39,118 nt of DNA from an uncultured Pelagibacteraceae bacterium (lineage in GTDB: Bacteria > Pseudomonadota > Alphaproteobacteria > Pelagibacterales > Pelagibacteraceae), in the NCBI GenBank assembly GCA_902624535.1, contig CACNYF010000008.1, forward strand, positions 1 to 39,118, written 5' to 3'. Each line of letters begins with the position of its first letter. Position 1 is the stretch's first letter. Shown one piece after another: positions 15,308-25,049 of the stretch. Under the pieces are notes generated by a model that did no database searches, was not told where the DNA came from, and saw nothing but the letters and a program-made list of their open reading frames with translations. A program made the translations under genes and the position numbers.

Positions 15308-15335
15308 TTGCCAATGAGAACAAAATGTGTACATT
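15308..15335 (+). promoter_or_regulatory. Candidate recA promoter with a degenerate LexA box
   Basis: TTGCCA (15308-15313) is 16 bases before TACATT (15330-15335). GAAC-AAAATGT-GTAC (15318-15332) lies in the spacer, one base off GAAC-N7-GAAC, and shares its first eight bases with the umuDC operator read on the minus strand. Confidence 0.5.
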
Positions 15336-15382
15336 TAAATCCATGATTCGAGTGTTAAAAAAAGCAAAAAAAGAGGCAAAAA

Positions 15383-16507
15383 ATGACTAAAAATAACCTA
15401 AAAGTGGTGAAAACCGCAAAAGATAAAGAATTGGAAAACAAAGAGAAAAATAAAGCATTAGACGCAGCAATCAGCCAAATTACAGATAGCTTCGGAAAAG
15501 GCTCAGTAATGAAGCTTGGTGAGCAAAAAGCTATGGATGTTGAGTCTATCTCAACTGGATCTTTAAGCTTAGATCTTGCTTTAGGAATTGGTGGATTACC
15601 AAAAGGAAGAATTATTGAAATTTATGGACCAGAGTCTTCAGGAAAAACTACATTAGCATTACAAGTAGTTGCAGAAGCACAGAAGGCAGGTGGAATTTGT
15701 GGTTTCGTTGATGCAGAACATGCTTTAGACCCAGTGTATGCGAAGAAATTAGGTGTAAATACTGAAGAGTTGCTAATTTCTCAACCAGACACAGGTGAAC
15801 AAGCTTTAGAAATTACTGATACATTAATTAAATCTGGCTCAATGTCAGTTCTTGTTGTGGACTCTGTCGCTGCATTAACGCCAAGAGCTGAAATTGAAGG
15901 CGATATGGGTGATACTCATGTTGGTTTGCAAGCTAGATTGATGTCTCAAGCATTGAGAAAATTAACAGGCTCAATTTCACGAACTAATACAATGGTTATT
16001 TTCATTAACCAAATTAGAATGAAAATTGGTGTTATGTTTGGAAGTCCAGAAACGACATCGGGTGGAAATTCTTTAAAATTCTACTCATCAGTTAGAATGG
16101 ACATTAGAAGAATTGGAGCAATCAAAGATAAAGATAATATTGTTGGTAACACAACAAGAGTTAAAGTTGTGAAAAATAAAGTTGCTCCACCATTTAAAGT
16201 CGTTGAGTTTGACTTAATGTATGGAAAAGGAATTAGTAAAGTAGGGGAACTAATAGACCTAGGTGCCAAAGCAGATATCGTAGAGAAATCTGGAGCTTGG
16301 TACGCTTACAAAGGTGAAAAAATTGGTCAAGGTAGAGAAAATGCGAAACTTTACCTTGAACAAAATCCTAAAGCCGCTGCTGAAATTGAAATGGCAATCA
16401 GAGAAAAGGCTGGTGTGATCTCAAAGAAAATTGAAGGAAATCCACTAAGCGAGGAAAAAGTAGAGGCTCAAAAAAAAGAAGAAGAAGTTCGTACTAAAAA
16501 AAATTAG
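15383..16507 (+). CDS. recA: Recombinase RecA
   Basis: The 374-residue RecA has the P-loop GPESSGKTT (residues 82-90), [10 protein letters not shown], the Walker B region [22 protein letters not shown], loop L1/L2 residues including [32 protein letters not shown], and a lysine/glutamate-rich C-terminus. It catalyses strand exchange and, as a filament on single-stranded DNA, triggers LexA and UmuD self-cleavage. The N-terminus is about 20 residues longer than in E. coli and is charged. The window therefore holds both the SOS trigger and an SOS target (umuDC). Confidence 0.98.
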   Translation: MTKNNLKVVKTAKDKELENKEKNKALDAAISQITDSFGKGSVMKLGEQKAMDVESISTGSLSLDLALGIGGLPKGRIIEIYGPESSGKTTLALQVVAEAQKAGGICGFVDAEHALDPVYAKKLGVNTEELLISQPDTGEQALEITDTLIKSGSMSVLVVDSVAALTPRAEIEGDMGDTHVGLQARLMSQALRKLTGSISRTNTMVIFINQIRMKIGVMFGSPETTSGGNSLKFYSSVRMDIRRIGAIKDKDNIVGNTTRVKVVKNKVAPPFKVVEFDLMYGKGISKVGELIDLGAKADIVEKSGAWYAYKGEKIGQGRENAKLYLEQNPKAAAEIEMAIREKAGVISKKIEGNPLSEEKVEAQKKEEEVRTKKN

Positions 16508-16526
16508 CAGATAACTTTTAGTTATT

Positions 16527-16556
16527 AAAAAGGCGCTCGAAAGGGCGCCTTTTTTC
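16527..16556 (+). terminator. Intrinsic terminator after recA
   Basis: AAAAAGGCGC (16527-16536) pairs with GCGCCTTTTT (16545-16554) around an 8-base loop, and the T run continues for two bases. It separates recA from alaS. Confidence 0.92.
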
Positions 16557-16568
16557 CCTTCAGAGGTG

Positions 16569-16596
16569 TAGACATCAATAGAAAAAGCTGTATTTT
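16569..16596 (+). promoter_or_regulatory. Candidate alaS promoter
   Basis: TAGACA (16569-16574) and TATTTT (16591-16596) are 16 bases apart, eight bases before the ATG at 16605. It follows the recA terminator, where alaS needs a new promoter. The start would lie almost at the ATG, so the mRNA may be leaderless. Confidence 0.35.
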
Positions 16597-16604
16597 AAGA
16601 AAAT

Positions 16605-19268
16605 ATGGCAAAAACACTAAACGAGATTAGATCAACTTTTCTAGATTATTTTGAAAAAAATGATCATAAGATAGTCGAGTCTAGCAATTTGGTTCCAAAT
16701 AATGATCCAACACTAATGTTTGCAAATTCTGGAATGGTCCAGTTTAAAAATGTTTTTACCGGATTAGAAAAAAGGGATTATCAAAGAGCAACTACTTCAC
16801 AAAAATGTGTTAGAGCAGGAGGCAAACATAACGATCTAGAAAATGTTGGCTACACTCCAAGACACCATACATTTTTCGAAATGCTTGGAAATTTTTCTTT
16901 TGGAGATTATTTTAAGGAAAGGGGAATTGAACTTGCTTGGAATTTAATTACTAAAGATTTTGGATTAAATAAAGATAGATTGTATGTAACAGTATTTCAT
17001 GAAGACGATGAAGCATTCAATTTTTGGAAGAAAATAGCGGGTTTTAGCGATGATAGAATTATTAGGATAGCAACCTCAGATAACTTTTGGTCAATGGGAG
17101 AAACAGGCCCTTGCGGACCTTGTTCAGAGATTTTTTATGACCATGGTGATCATTTAAAAGGCGGTTTACCCGGAACCAAAGATGAGGATGGCGATAGATA
17201 TATTGAGATATGGAATTTAGTCTTTATGCAATTTGAGCAAGTTTCAAAGGATAAAAGAATTAATCTTCCAAAACCTTCTGTAGATACTGGAATGGGTTTA
17301 GAAAGAATTGCAGCATTACTTCAGGGTACACATGATAATTACGAAACAGATCATTTTAAAAAATTAATTAGTTCGATTTCTGAATTTACAAAAGTAAAAC
17401 AAGATGAAAATAATTTATCAAGCTTTAGGGTAATTGCAGATCATTTAAGAGCTAGCTCATTTCTCCTTGCAGAAGGAGTATTACCTTCAAATGAAGGTAG
17501 AGGTTATGTTCTTAGAAGAATAATGAGAAGAGGTATGAGACATTCTCATTTGCTAGGTTCTAAAGAACCAGTCTTCAATAAAATCTTTGATACATTGAAA
17601 AATGAAATGAAAGGAAGTTATCCTGAATTAGAAAGATCAGAGATTTTGATTAAAGAAACATTAAAAATGGAAGAAGAAAAATTTTTAGTATTACTTGATA
17701 GAGGAATTAAAATTTTGAATGATGAAATTTCAAAAATAAAAAAAGTTTTACCAGGTGAAGTAGCGTTTAAATTATATGATACTTATGGTTTCCCGTTAGA
17801 CTTAACAGAAGATATTTTAAAAAATAAATCTTTGACCGTTGATCAAAATAAATTTGATGAATTAATGAAAAAGAGCAAAGAGCTTGCAAAACAAAATTGG
17901 AAAGGTTCTGGAGATGCCTCTGAAGAAGAAATCTGGTTTGGTATAAAAGATAAAATAGGACCCACAGAGTTTCTTGGGTATGAGTTTAACCAATCAGAAG
18001 GAGTGGTGTTATCAATAATTAAAAATAATAAAGAAGCACGAAATATTTCAAATGGTGAGGAAGGTATAATTATTACTAATCAAACCCCTTTTTATGGAGA
18101 GTCTGGTGGACAAGTGGGAGATCAAGGAACAATAATATCTGGTAATTCAGTATTTGAGGTTACAGATACTCAAAAAAAACTTGGAGACTTGTTTATACAT
18201 CATGGAATTCTAAAATCTGGTGAGATTAAGATTAAAGACGTTGTAGAAATGAAAATAGATATTGAAAGACGTAACAATCTTAAGGCATATCATTCTGCAA
18301 CTCATTTATTACATGAGTCCTTGAGAAGAACATTGGGAAAACACGTTATGCAAAAAGGATCTTTAGTTGCGCCTGATAGGCTAAGATTTGATTTTAGTCA
18401 TATGAAACCAATTACAGAGGATGAATTAACAATTATCGATAAATTAGTTAATGAATACGTAAAAAACAAAACTGATGTAACTACAAGAATTATGACACCA
18501 AAAGCCGCCATTGAAAAAGGTGCTTTAGCTTTTTTTGGTGAAAAATATGGAGAAGAAGTGAGAGTAGTTTCTATGGGAGCTGAAAATAACTCTTACTTTT
18601 CAACAGAATTATGTGGTGGAACACATGTAAAAAATACAGGTGATATTGGAAAATTTAAAACTGTTAGCCAATCCTCAATAGCTGCTGGAGTGAGAAGGGT
18701 TGAGGCTTTAAGAGACAAACAACTTGAAATATTCCTAAAAAATAAGGAAAAAATGACAAACCTATCTGCTCAAAAAGATGAAGACAATATTAAAGAGTTG
18801 TCTGCTCAAATAATTAAATTAGGTGGAAAACCAAATCTAGAAAATAAAGATACAAAAGGATTAATTAAAGACCTTAATAAACAACTAGAACAATTAAATG
18901 TGCAATCAGTTTTAGGTGATAAAGCAAAAAATATAATTAAAGACGAAAATATAAAAGGTACTAAAGTTAGATTGCAAAAAGTTCAAGATTTATCACCAAA
19001 AGATCTAAGAAAACTTGTCGATGCAGGTAAAAAAGAATTGGGTGAGGGAATAGTAGTAGTATTTGCAAATAAGGATGAGAAAGTTGGTCTTGCTGTTGGT
19101 GTAACTGAAAATTTAACAAACAAATACGATGCAGTTAAATTTGCAAAACTAGGATCTGAAATTATAGGTGGAAAAGGTGGCGGAGGTCGTAAAGATTTTG
19201 CACAAGCTGGCGGCCAAAACATTAATAAAATCGATGAAGCTTTAGAAAAACTAAAGACGTTAATTTAA
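16605..19268 (+). CDS. alaS: Alanyl-tRNA synthetase
   Basis: The 887-residue class II synthetase is full length. It opens with [16 protein letters not shown] and [19 protein letters not shown], has [17 protein letters not shown] and [18 protein letters not shown], the editing-domain zinc motifs [12 protein letters not shown] and [13 protein letters not shown], and the C-terminal oligomerisation domain with the glycine-rich [16 protein letters not shown]. It charges tRNA-Ala and hydrolyses mischarged Ser/Gly-tRNA. Its last nine bases overlap the end of the opposed icd. Confidence 0.98.
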   Translation: MAKTLNEIRSTFLDYFEKNDHKIVESSNLVPNNDPTLMFANSGMVQFKNVFTGLEKRDYQRATTSQKCVRAGGKHNDLENVGYTPRHHTFFEMLGNFSFGDYFKERGIELAWNLITKDFGLNKDRLYVTVFHEDDEAFNFWKKIAGFSDDRIIRIATSDNFWSMGETGPCGPCSEIFYDHGDHLKGGLPGTKDEDGDRYIEIWNLVFMQFEQVSKDKRINLPKPSVDTGMGLERIAALLQGTHDNYETDHFKKLISSISEFTKVKQDENNLSSFRVIADHLRASSFLLAEGVLPSNEGRGYVLRRIMRRGMRHSHLLGSKEPVFNKIFDTLKNEMKGSYPELERSEILIKETLKMEEEKFLVLLDRGIKILNDEISKIKKVLPGEVAFKLYDTYGFPLDLTEDILKNKSLTVDQNKFDELMKKSKELAKQNWKGSGDASEEEIWFGIKDKIGPTEFLGYEFNQSEGVVLSIIKNNKEARNISNGEEGIIITNQTPFYGESGGQVGDQGTIISGNSVFEVTDTQKKLGDLFIHHGILKSGEIKIKDVVEMKIDIERRNNLKAYHSATHLLHESLRRTLGKHVMQKGSLVAPDRLRFDFSHMKPITEDELTIIDKLVNEYVKNKTDVTTRIMTPKAAIEKGALAFFGEKYGEEVRVVSMGAENNSYFSTELCGGTHVKNTGDIGKFKTVSQSSIAAGVRRVEALRDKQLEIFLKNKEKMTNLSAQKDEDNIKELSAQIIKLGGKPNLENKDTKGLIKDLNKQLEQLNVQSVLGDKAKNIIKDENIKGTKVRLQKVQDLSPKDLRKLVDAGKKELGEGIVVVFANKDEKVGLAVGVTENLTNKYDAVKFAKLGSEIIGGKGGGGRKDFAQAGGQNINKIDEALEKLKTLI

Positions 19269-20474
19269 TTTTTGTTTTAAACTTCCATCAATTACATCTA
19301 AAAACTGGTTAGTTGTTAAATATTTTGTAGAAGGGCCAATAAGTATTGCTAAATCTTTGGTCATTGAACCTGATTCAACTGACTCAACACATACCTCTTC
19401 AAGTTTTTTGGCAAATTTAATTAATTCATCATTGCTATCTAACTTTCCTCTGTGTGCCAAACCTCTTGTCCAAGCAAATATAGATGCAATTGGATTGGTT
19501 GATGTTTCTTTACCTTGCTGATGCATTCTAAAATGTCGAGTTACAGTTCCATGAGCTGCTTCTGCTTCCATTGTTCTACCATCAGGTGCTAATAAAACAC
19601 TAGTCATTAAACCTAGTGAACCATAACCTTGAGCAACAGTATCTGACTGAACATCGCCATCATAATTTTTACAAGCCCATATATATTTGCCATGCCACTT
19701 CATAGCACAAGCTACCATATCATCGATTAACCTATGTTCATAAGTTATATTATTTTTTTCAAAATCTGATTTAAAATCTTTTTCAAAAACATTTTGAAAT
19801 ATATCTTTAAATCTACCATCATATTTTTTTAGTATGGTATTCTTAGTTGATAAATATACGGGCCATTTTTTTATTAGACCGTAATTGAAACATGACCTTG
19901 CAAAGTCCTCAATTGATTTATCTAAATTATACATTGAAAGAGCAATTCCAGGTCCTGGGAAATCAAATACTTCATATTTTTTTTCATCACTTCCATCTTC
20001 CGATGTCCACTTAACTTCTAATTTACCTTTTCCTGGGACCAAAAAATCTGTAGCTCTATATTGATCACCGAAAGCATGCCTTCCAATAATTAATGGATCT
20101 GTCCAAGATGGGACAAGTTTAGGAATATTTTTACAAATTATTGGCTCTCTAAATACTGTTCCTCCAATAATATTTCTTATTGTTCCATTTGGCGATCTCC
20201 ACATTTTCTTTAATTTAAATTCTTCAACTCTCGCCTCGTCAGGAGTAATAGTTGCGCATTTGATACCTACTCCATTTTTCTTGATTGCATTGGCACAGTC
20301 GATGGTAATTTTGTCATCTGTATCATCTCTGCTTTTCATTCCTAGATCGTAATACTCAATGCCTAAATCCAAATAAGGCAGAATTAATTTGTTTTTGATG
20401 AATTCCCAAATTACTCTTGTCATTTCATCGCCGTCTAGCTCAACAATGGGATTTTTTACCTTAATTTTGCTCAT
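19260..20474 (-). CDS. icd: NADP-dependent isocitrate dehydrogenase (eukaryotic-like homodimeric type)
   Basis: The 404-residue protein begins [20 protein letters not shown], the usual start of this family. An in-frame ATG at 20519 would add 15 residues with no family support. Substrate and cofactor motifs include [81 protein letters not shown] and AAHGTVTRH. It oxidises isocitrate to 2-oxoglutarate and makes NADPH in the TCA cycle. It is divergent from psd. Confidence 0.96.
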   Translation of the reverse strand: MSKIKVKNPIVELDGDEMTRVIWEFIKNKLILPYLDLGIEYYDLGMKSRDDTDDKITIDCANAIKKNGVGIKCATITPDEARVEEFKLKKMWRSPNGTIRNIIGGTVFREPIICKNIPKLVPSWTDPLIIGRHAFGDQYRATDFLVPGKGKLEVKWTSEDGSDEKKYEVFDFPGPGIALSMYNLDKSIEDFARSCFNYGLIKKWPVYLSTKNTILKKYDGRFKDIFQNVFEKDFKSDFEKNNITYEHRLIDDMVACAMKWHGKYIWACKNYDGDVQSDTVAQGYGSLGLMTSVLLAPDGRTMEAEAAHGTVTRHFRMHQQGKETSTNPIASIFAWTRGLAHRGKLDSNDELIKFAKKLEEVCVESVESGSMTKDLAILIGPSTKYLTTNQFLDVIDGSLKQKLN

Positions 20475-20548
20475 TTTTTGATGTATCTTAATAATTGAAT
20501 TTATACTTTTTATATACATATTAATCCAGAATTATCAATTGAACGATT

Positions 20549-21196
20549 ATGATAGACAAAATTTTTCCAAAGATTCATAACGAAGGCTATAAATTTATAG
20601 TAATTTTTGTAGTAGCAACGATCATTCTATATTTCATTCATGGTTTTTTAGGTTTCATAGGCTTGGTCTTAAGTATTTGGTGTTATTATTTTTTTAGAGA
20701 TCCTGAGAGAATTCCAATAAATGATGAGAACTATTTAACAAGTCCTGCAGATGGATTGGTTTTACAAGTGTTAGACACAAACGGACCAAAAGAATTAGGC
20801 CTTGAAAATAAAAAATTTAAGAAAGTAAGTATATTTATGAATGTATTTGACTGTCATGTGAATAGATCTCCATGTTCAGGTAAAATTGAAGAAATTTTAT
20901 ATAAGCCTGGTAAATTTATTAATGCGTCTCTTGATAAAGCTAGTGAGGATAATGAAAGAAATTATTACAAAATTAAAAACTCTCAGGGCGAAGATATAAT
21001 TGTAGTTCAAATAGCAGGACTGGTCGCACGGAGAATAGTTACAGATACCTCAGTTGAAGAAAATGTTGATCAAGGATCTAGAATAGGAATGATTAGATTT
21101 GGAAGTAGAGCAGATTTATATTTTGAAAACTATGAACCATTAGTAAAAGTTAATCAAAGAGCAGTTGCAGGAGAAACATTGATAGCCAAAAGATAA
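20549..21196 (+). CDS. psd: Phosphatidylserine decarboxylase proenzyme (short type)
   Basis: The 215-residue protein has an N-terminal membrane hairpin (about residues 16-47), FFRDPERIP, SPADG (D68), the histidine segment NVFDCHVNRSP, and the self-cleavage motif FGSRAD with S186 becoming the pyruvoyl group. This is the compact type common in alphaproteobacteria and archaea. It converts phosphatidylserine to phosphatidylethanolamine at the inner membrane. The pssA start codon follows its stop with no gap, so the last two steps of PE synthesis form one operon. Confidence 0.95.
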   Translation: MIDKIFPKIHNEGYKFIVIFVVATIILYFIHGFLGFIGLVLSIWCYYFFRDPERIPINDENYLTSPADGLVLQVLDTNGPKELGLENKKFKKVSIFMNVFDCHVNRSPCSGKIEEILYKPGKFINASLDKASEDNERNYYKIKNSQGEDIIVVQIAGLVARRIVTDTSVEENVDQGSRIGMIRFGSRADLYFENYEPLVKVNQRAVAGETLIAKR

Positions 21197-21994
21197 ATGG
21201 AAAATCCAAAAAAGAATATAAAATTAGTATCAAATAAAAATTCAAGAGTTATTTTGCCAAACATTATGACACTGGTTGGGGTATGTATTGGCTTAACTTC
21301 AATTAAGTTTGCATTTGACGGAAGATTTGAATTATCTGTTATTGCAGTTATAATCGCTGCAATCATAGATGGTTTAGATGGAAGAATTGCAAGATTAATT
21401 AAAGCTACATCAAAAGTCGGAAAGGAATTAGACTCATTAACCGACGTAATTAGTTTTGGAGTTGCACCAGCATTCATAATGTATTTTTGGGCGCTAGATA
21501 ATATCGGCAGATTTGGTTGGTTAATATCTTTAATATATGTGGTTTGTGTTGCTTTAAGACTTGCAAGATTTAATGTTTCAACAGGAGGAGAGCCTTCATG
21601 GAGAGATAATTTTTTTGAGGGCATTCCATCACCAGCAGGAGGAGTATTGGTATTAATGCCTTTAATTTATAGTTTTAGTGAGATTCAGTTTATAACAATA
21701 AATAAAAATATAATTGTTCCATCTTTATTTATTATTATTTCTGTACTTTTAATAAGTAAAATTCCCACATACTCTCTAAAAAGAATTGCAGTTCCAAGAA
21801 GTACTTCAATATTTCTTCTATTTGGAATAATTTTATATTTTGGTTTGTTGCTAATATATACTTTTAATACAATTATATTTTCGGGAATTATTTATTTATT
21901 AATGATCCCAGCAAGTTCAATTCATTACTTATTTTTAAAAAAACAAAATAAAGAAAAAGACGATGGCGTTGATCATCACGAAGATATTTTGTAA
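21197..21994 (+). CDS. pssA: CDP-diacylglycerol-serine O-phosphatidyltransferase
   Basis: The 265-residue membrane protein carries the CDP-alcohol phosphatidyltransferase signature DGLDGRIARLIKATSKVGKELDSLTD, with all catalytic aspartates, followed by VISFGVAPAF, typical of PssA type II. About seven to eight hydrophobic helices follow. It joins CDP-diacylglycerol and serine to make phosphatidylserine, the substrate of the psd product next door. Its stop overlaps the next start (TAATG). Confidence 0.94.
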   Translation: MENPKKNIKLVSNKNSRVILPNIMTLVGVCIGLTSIKFAFDGRFELSVIAVIIAAIIDGLDGRIARLIKATSKVGKELDSLTDVISFGVAPAFIMYFWALDNIGRFGWLISLIYVVCVALRLARFNVSTGGEPSWRDNFFEGIPSPAGGVLVLMPLIYSFSEIQFITINKNIIVPSLFIIISVLLISKIPTYSLKRIAVPRSTSIFLLFGIILYFGLLLIYTFNTIIFSGIIYLLMIPASSIHYLFLKKQNKEKDDGVDHHEDIL

Positions 21995-22908
21995 TGAAGG
22001 AAAATGTTATTATTTCTTTAGCAGACTCTAATTATTTTGAACTACTAAATGAATTAATAGACTCTATTAAACAATTCAATCATAGTGAAAAGGTTGCTAT
22101 TTGTATACTTGATGCGGGTTTAACAGGGGAGCAAACTGCTCTTCTAAAAAATAAAGTAGATGAGATCAAAAAAGCTGAATGGGATATTGAGGTTCCACAA
22201 TCTAAAATTAAAGGTAAAGAATGGCTAAAAAGCCAGGTATCAAGAGCATTTCTTCCAAAATATTTTCCTAACTATAAAAAGTATCTATGGATTGATTGTG
22301 ATGCTTGGGTTCAAGATTGGAGTTCAATAGACTTATATTTTAAGGCTTGTGACAATGGTAAACTTGGCATTACTCAGACAATGACACCAGGATATAGAAT
22401 ATTAAGTAACGTTAATTGGCTGTTTGGGAAATTAGCAATTATAAAATCTCAAAATTTTAAACATGCTATAAAATCTAAAATTGATATTAATAAAGCAAGA
22501 AAGTTAGCATTTGCTCCGCATATTAATATTGGAGTTTTTTCGTTAGAAAAAGACTCTAGCTGTTGGAATGTTTGGCAAAAAAATTTAAAAACTACTCTTA
22601 GTCATGGCCAAATATTTGGTTCAGAGCAACTGGCGATAAATATATGCGTATATATTGATAATGTAGATGTTGAATTTCTTCCTCATAATTGCAATTGGTT
22701 GGCTAGTAACTTACTTCCAAAGTTTGACGAAAAGAATAAAATCTTTGTGGAACCTTTTTTACCAAATCATAAAATTGGAATAATACATTTAGCAAGTGGT
22801 ATTAAAGTAAATAATAAAGATATGAGAAACGAGAAAAATCTAGAGATAGAATTAAAAACTTTGGATAATAATAAAATCTCAAAATCTTTAAGGTTCAAAA
22901 CTAATTGA
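21994..22908 (+). CDS. GT8-like glycosyltransferase
   Basis: The 304-residue soluble protein has a GT-A-type N-terminus (VIISLADSNYFELLNELIDSI), a ...YLWIDCDAWVQDW... segment with the DxD-type metal motif, NIGVFSLEKDSSCWNVW, FGSEQLAINI (a typical late motif of nucleotide-sugar transferases), LPHNCNWLASN and a final HLASG. These suggest the GT8 (glycogenin/LgtC-like) superfamily. Acceptor and donor are unknown. It overlaps pssA by one base and rlmE by four, so it is in the operon. It could glycosylate a lipid or envelope component. Confidence 0.62.
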   Translation: MKENVIISLADSNYFELLNELIDSIKQFNHSEKVAICILDAGLTGEQTALLKNKVDEIKKAEWDIEVPQSKIKGKEWLKSQVSRAFLPKYFPNYKKYLWIDCDAWVQDWSSIDLYFKACDNGKLGITQTMTPGYRILSNVNWLFGKLAIIKSQNFKHAIKSKIDINKARKLAFAPHINIGVFSLEKDSSCWNVWQKNLKTTLSHGQIFGSEQLAINICVYIDNVDVEFLPHNCNWLASNLLPKFDEKNKIFVEPFLPNHKIGIIHLASGIKVNNKDMRNEKNLEIELKTLDNNKISKSLRFKTN

Positions 22909-23516
22909 AGAAAAATAAAATCTCAAAAAATTGGATTAATAAGCAGAGAAGAGATATTTATGTTAGACAATCAAAAGTTGAAGGATATAGATCAAGAGCT
23001 GTTTATAAATTAAAAGAAATTAACGAAAAATTTAAATTTTTAAAAAATAATATATCAGTAATAGATCTTGGAGCTGCTCCTGGAAGCTGGTCTCAATATA
23101 TATCAAGTAATTTAAAATGTAATAAGCATTTAGCAATAGATTTAAAAGAAATAGAAGAAATAAAAAATGTAAAAATTTTAAAAGGGGATTTTACAGATAC
23201 TGAACAACAAAATAAAATTAATAATTATTTTGGTGGAAAAGTTGACCTAATTATTTCAGATATGGCGGTCAATACAACGGGAAATAAAAATCTAGACTCT
23301 ATGGTAACTGGAGAATTAGTTCTAGAAGCTTTAGATTTTGCTACCAAAATGATGAAACCAAATGGTTATTTTGTCTCAAAATTATTCATGGGAACTTCTT
23401 TTAATGAGATAATAGCATTTTCAAAAAAAAATTTTGCAAAATTTAATATTTATAAGCCTCCTGCAAGTAGAAAAGACTCTAAAGAAAGTTTTTTAATCTG
23501 CAAAAATTTAAGATAG
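22905..23516 (+). CDS. rlmE: 23S rRNA 2'-O-methyltransferase RlmE (FtsJ)
   Basis: The 203-residue protein matches RlmE/FtsJ: VRQSKVEGYRSRAVYKLKEI, the S-adenosylmethionine site VIDLGAAPGSWSQYI, ISDMAVNTTGNK, FVSKLFMG and SRKDSKESFLI, giving the K-D-K-E catalytic set. It methylates U2552 (E. coli numbering) in the ribosomal A loop during large-subunit maturation. No ATG is available before the conserved N-terminus; the start is TTG at 22905 overlapping the previous stop as TTGA. Confidence 0.93.
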   Translation: MKKNKISKNWINKQRRDIYVRQSKVEGYRSRAVYKLKEINEKFKFLKNNISVIDLGAAPGSWSQYISSNLKCNKHLAIDLKEIEEIKNVKILKGDFTDTEQQNKINNYFGGKVDLIISDMAVNTTGNKNLDSMVTGELVLEALDFATKMMKPNGYFVSKLFMGTSFNEIIAFSKKNFAKFNIYKPPASRKDSKESFLICKNLR

Positions 23517-23553
23517 ATACTTTCATTTTTTTAAGAATCGTTTATATAAGGAC

Positions 23554-24618
23554 ATGGATCCTATCAAAGAAGCACTCACTTTTGATGACGTAACTTTAGC
23601 TCCAAACTATTCTGAAATATTGCCTTCAGAAGTAAAGACAGAAGTCAAATTATCAAAACACTTAAGTATTTCTATACCTCTTCTAACATCAGCAATGGAT
23701 ACTGTTACAGAGTCTAACATGGCTATTTCAATCGGTAAAAAGGGTGGAATAGGGGTTATACATAGAAATTTATCAATAAATGATCAGATAAAAGAAATAA
23801 GAAAAGTAAAAGAAAAAAAAATGTTAGTTGGTGCAGCGGTTGGTGCAAGTGTAAACGAACACATTAGAGCTCAAAAAGTTTTAAAAGAAAATATCGATTT
23901 AATTGTTGTTGATACAGCTCATGGCCATACAAAAAAAGTAGCTGAAATAATAAAAAAAATTAAAAAAATGAAATCGACTAAAACAGCTTTATGTGCAGGT
24001 AATATCGCTACAGCAGAAGCAGCTAAATTCCTAATTAAGCAAGGAGTAGATATTATAAAAGTTGGAATTGGACCAGGGTCTATATGCACTACAAGATTAG
24101 TTGCAGGGATAGGAGTTCCACAATTAAGTGCAATTTTAGATGTAAAAAAAGGTATGGGCAAAAGTAAAACAACACTAATAGCTGATGGAGGTATAAAATT
24201 TTCTGGCGATATTGCAAAAGCACTTGCAGCAGGTGCAGATGCGGTGATGATCGGATCGTTATTTGCAGGAACAGATCAAGCACCAGGTAAAATTATAAAA
24301 AGAGGTGGTAAATTATTTAAAAGTTTTAGGGGAATGGGATCTATAGGAGCAATGAATAAAGGTTCGGCAGATAGATATTTTCAATCTAAACAAAAAGATA
24401 CTTCAAAATATGTAGCAGAAGGTGTTGAAGGTTTTGTCAAATACAAAGGCACAGTTGAAAAAATCATCTACCAACTAGTAGGAGGTTTAAAATCGTCAAT
24501 GGGATACTTAGGCGCAAAAAAAATTAAAGATCTTAGAAAAAAACCAAAATTTGTCAAAATTACTAAAGCAGGTTTTTATGAAAGTATGGTACATAACATA
24601 GACGAAATAAAAAGATGA
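23554..24618 (+). CDS. guaB: IMP dehydrogenase lacking the CBS (Bateman) domains
   Basis: The 354-residue enzyme has all catalytic parts of IMPDH: EALTFDDVTLAPNYSE, DTAHGH, GIGPGSICTTR with catalytic C178, ADGGIKFSGDIAKA, the FRGMGSIGAM loop, and the flap dyad in DRYFQ. It oxidises IMP to XMP with NAD+, the committed step to GMP. Most bacterial IMPDHs have about 485-490 residues because two CBS domains sit in the barrel; here IRKVKEKK (about 82-89) joins directly to MLVGAAVGA, so that regulatory insert is cleanly missing. It overlaps the next gene as ATGA and is in an operon with guaA. Confidence 0.96.
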   Translation: MDPIKEALTFDDVTLAPNYSEILPSEVKTEVKLSKHLSISIPLLTSAMDTVTESNMAISIGKKGGIGVIHRNLSINDQIKEIRKVKEKKMLVGAAVGASVNEHIRAQKVLKENIDLIVVDTAHGHTKKVAEIIKKIKKMKSTKTALCAGNIATAEAAKFLIKQGVDIIKVGIGPGSICTTRLVAGIGVPQLSAILDVKKGMGKSKTTLIADGGIKFSGDIAKALAAGADAVMIGSLFAGTDQAPGKIIKRGGKLFKSFRGMGSIGAMNKGSADRYFQSKQKDTSKYVAEGVEGFVKYKGTVEKIIYQLVGGLKSSMGYLGAKKIKDLRKKPKFVKITKAGFYESMVHNIDEIKR

Positions 24619-25049
24619 TAAAAAAAATTACTTTAGCAATAATTTTACTTTTTAATTTAATTTTCAATGTTAATGCAGAGAGAGTTAGTTTTTTTGATGA
24701 AGCAAAAAATCTTTTTGAAAATGAAAAATATGAAGATTCAAAATTCTTATTTCAAAGAAATATTGTTTACAATCCCAAAGACTCAAAATCGTATTTATAT
24801 TTAGCAAAAATATTTAAAAACGAAGAAAATAAAACCGAACTTGAGAAAAATATAAATACAGTCTTACTACTCGAGCCAAACAATGAAGAGGCCATGTATC
24901 TATTAATAGATATTGAGTTAGAAAGATCTAATTTTTCTAAAGCAGAGGAACTTAGAGAAGATTTTAAAAAAATATGCTCAAACCTTTGTGATAAAATCGC
25001 ATCTATTAACAAACGCCTAAAAGAGTTTGAAAAAAAAGATGCGTCTTGA
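24615..25049 (+). CDS. Small periplasmic TPR-like protein
   Basis: The 144-residue protein begins with a signal peptide (residues 1 to about 21, ending VNA). The rest is helical with tetratricopeptide-like spacing: [38 protein letters not shown], then [32 protein letters not shown]. Two cysteines (KICSNLCDK) could pair in the periplasm. It is locked between guaB (ATGA overlap) and guaA (11-base overlap). The role is unknown; a link with GMP synthesis is not implied by its predicted location. Confidence 0.7.
   Translation: MIKKITLAIILLFNLIFNVNAERVSFFDEAKNLFENEKYEDSKFLFQRNIVYNPKDSKSYLYLAKIFKNEENKTELEKNINTVLLLEPNNEEAMYLLIDIELERSNFSKAEELREDFKKICSNLCDKIASINKRLKEFEKKDAS

Noticed and set aside
19260..20519. 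Longer isocitrate dehydrogenase from the ATG at 20519
   Set aside because: The additional 15 residues do not match the family, which begins at MSKIKVKNP.
25027..25038. TTG start for guaA
   Set aside because: ATG at 25039 gives the usual GMP synthase beginning and is a stronger start.
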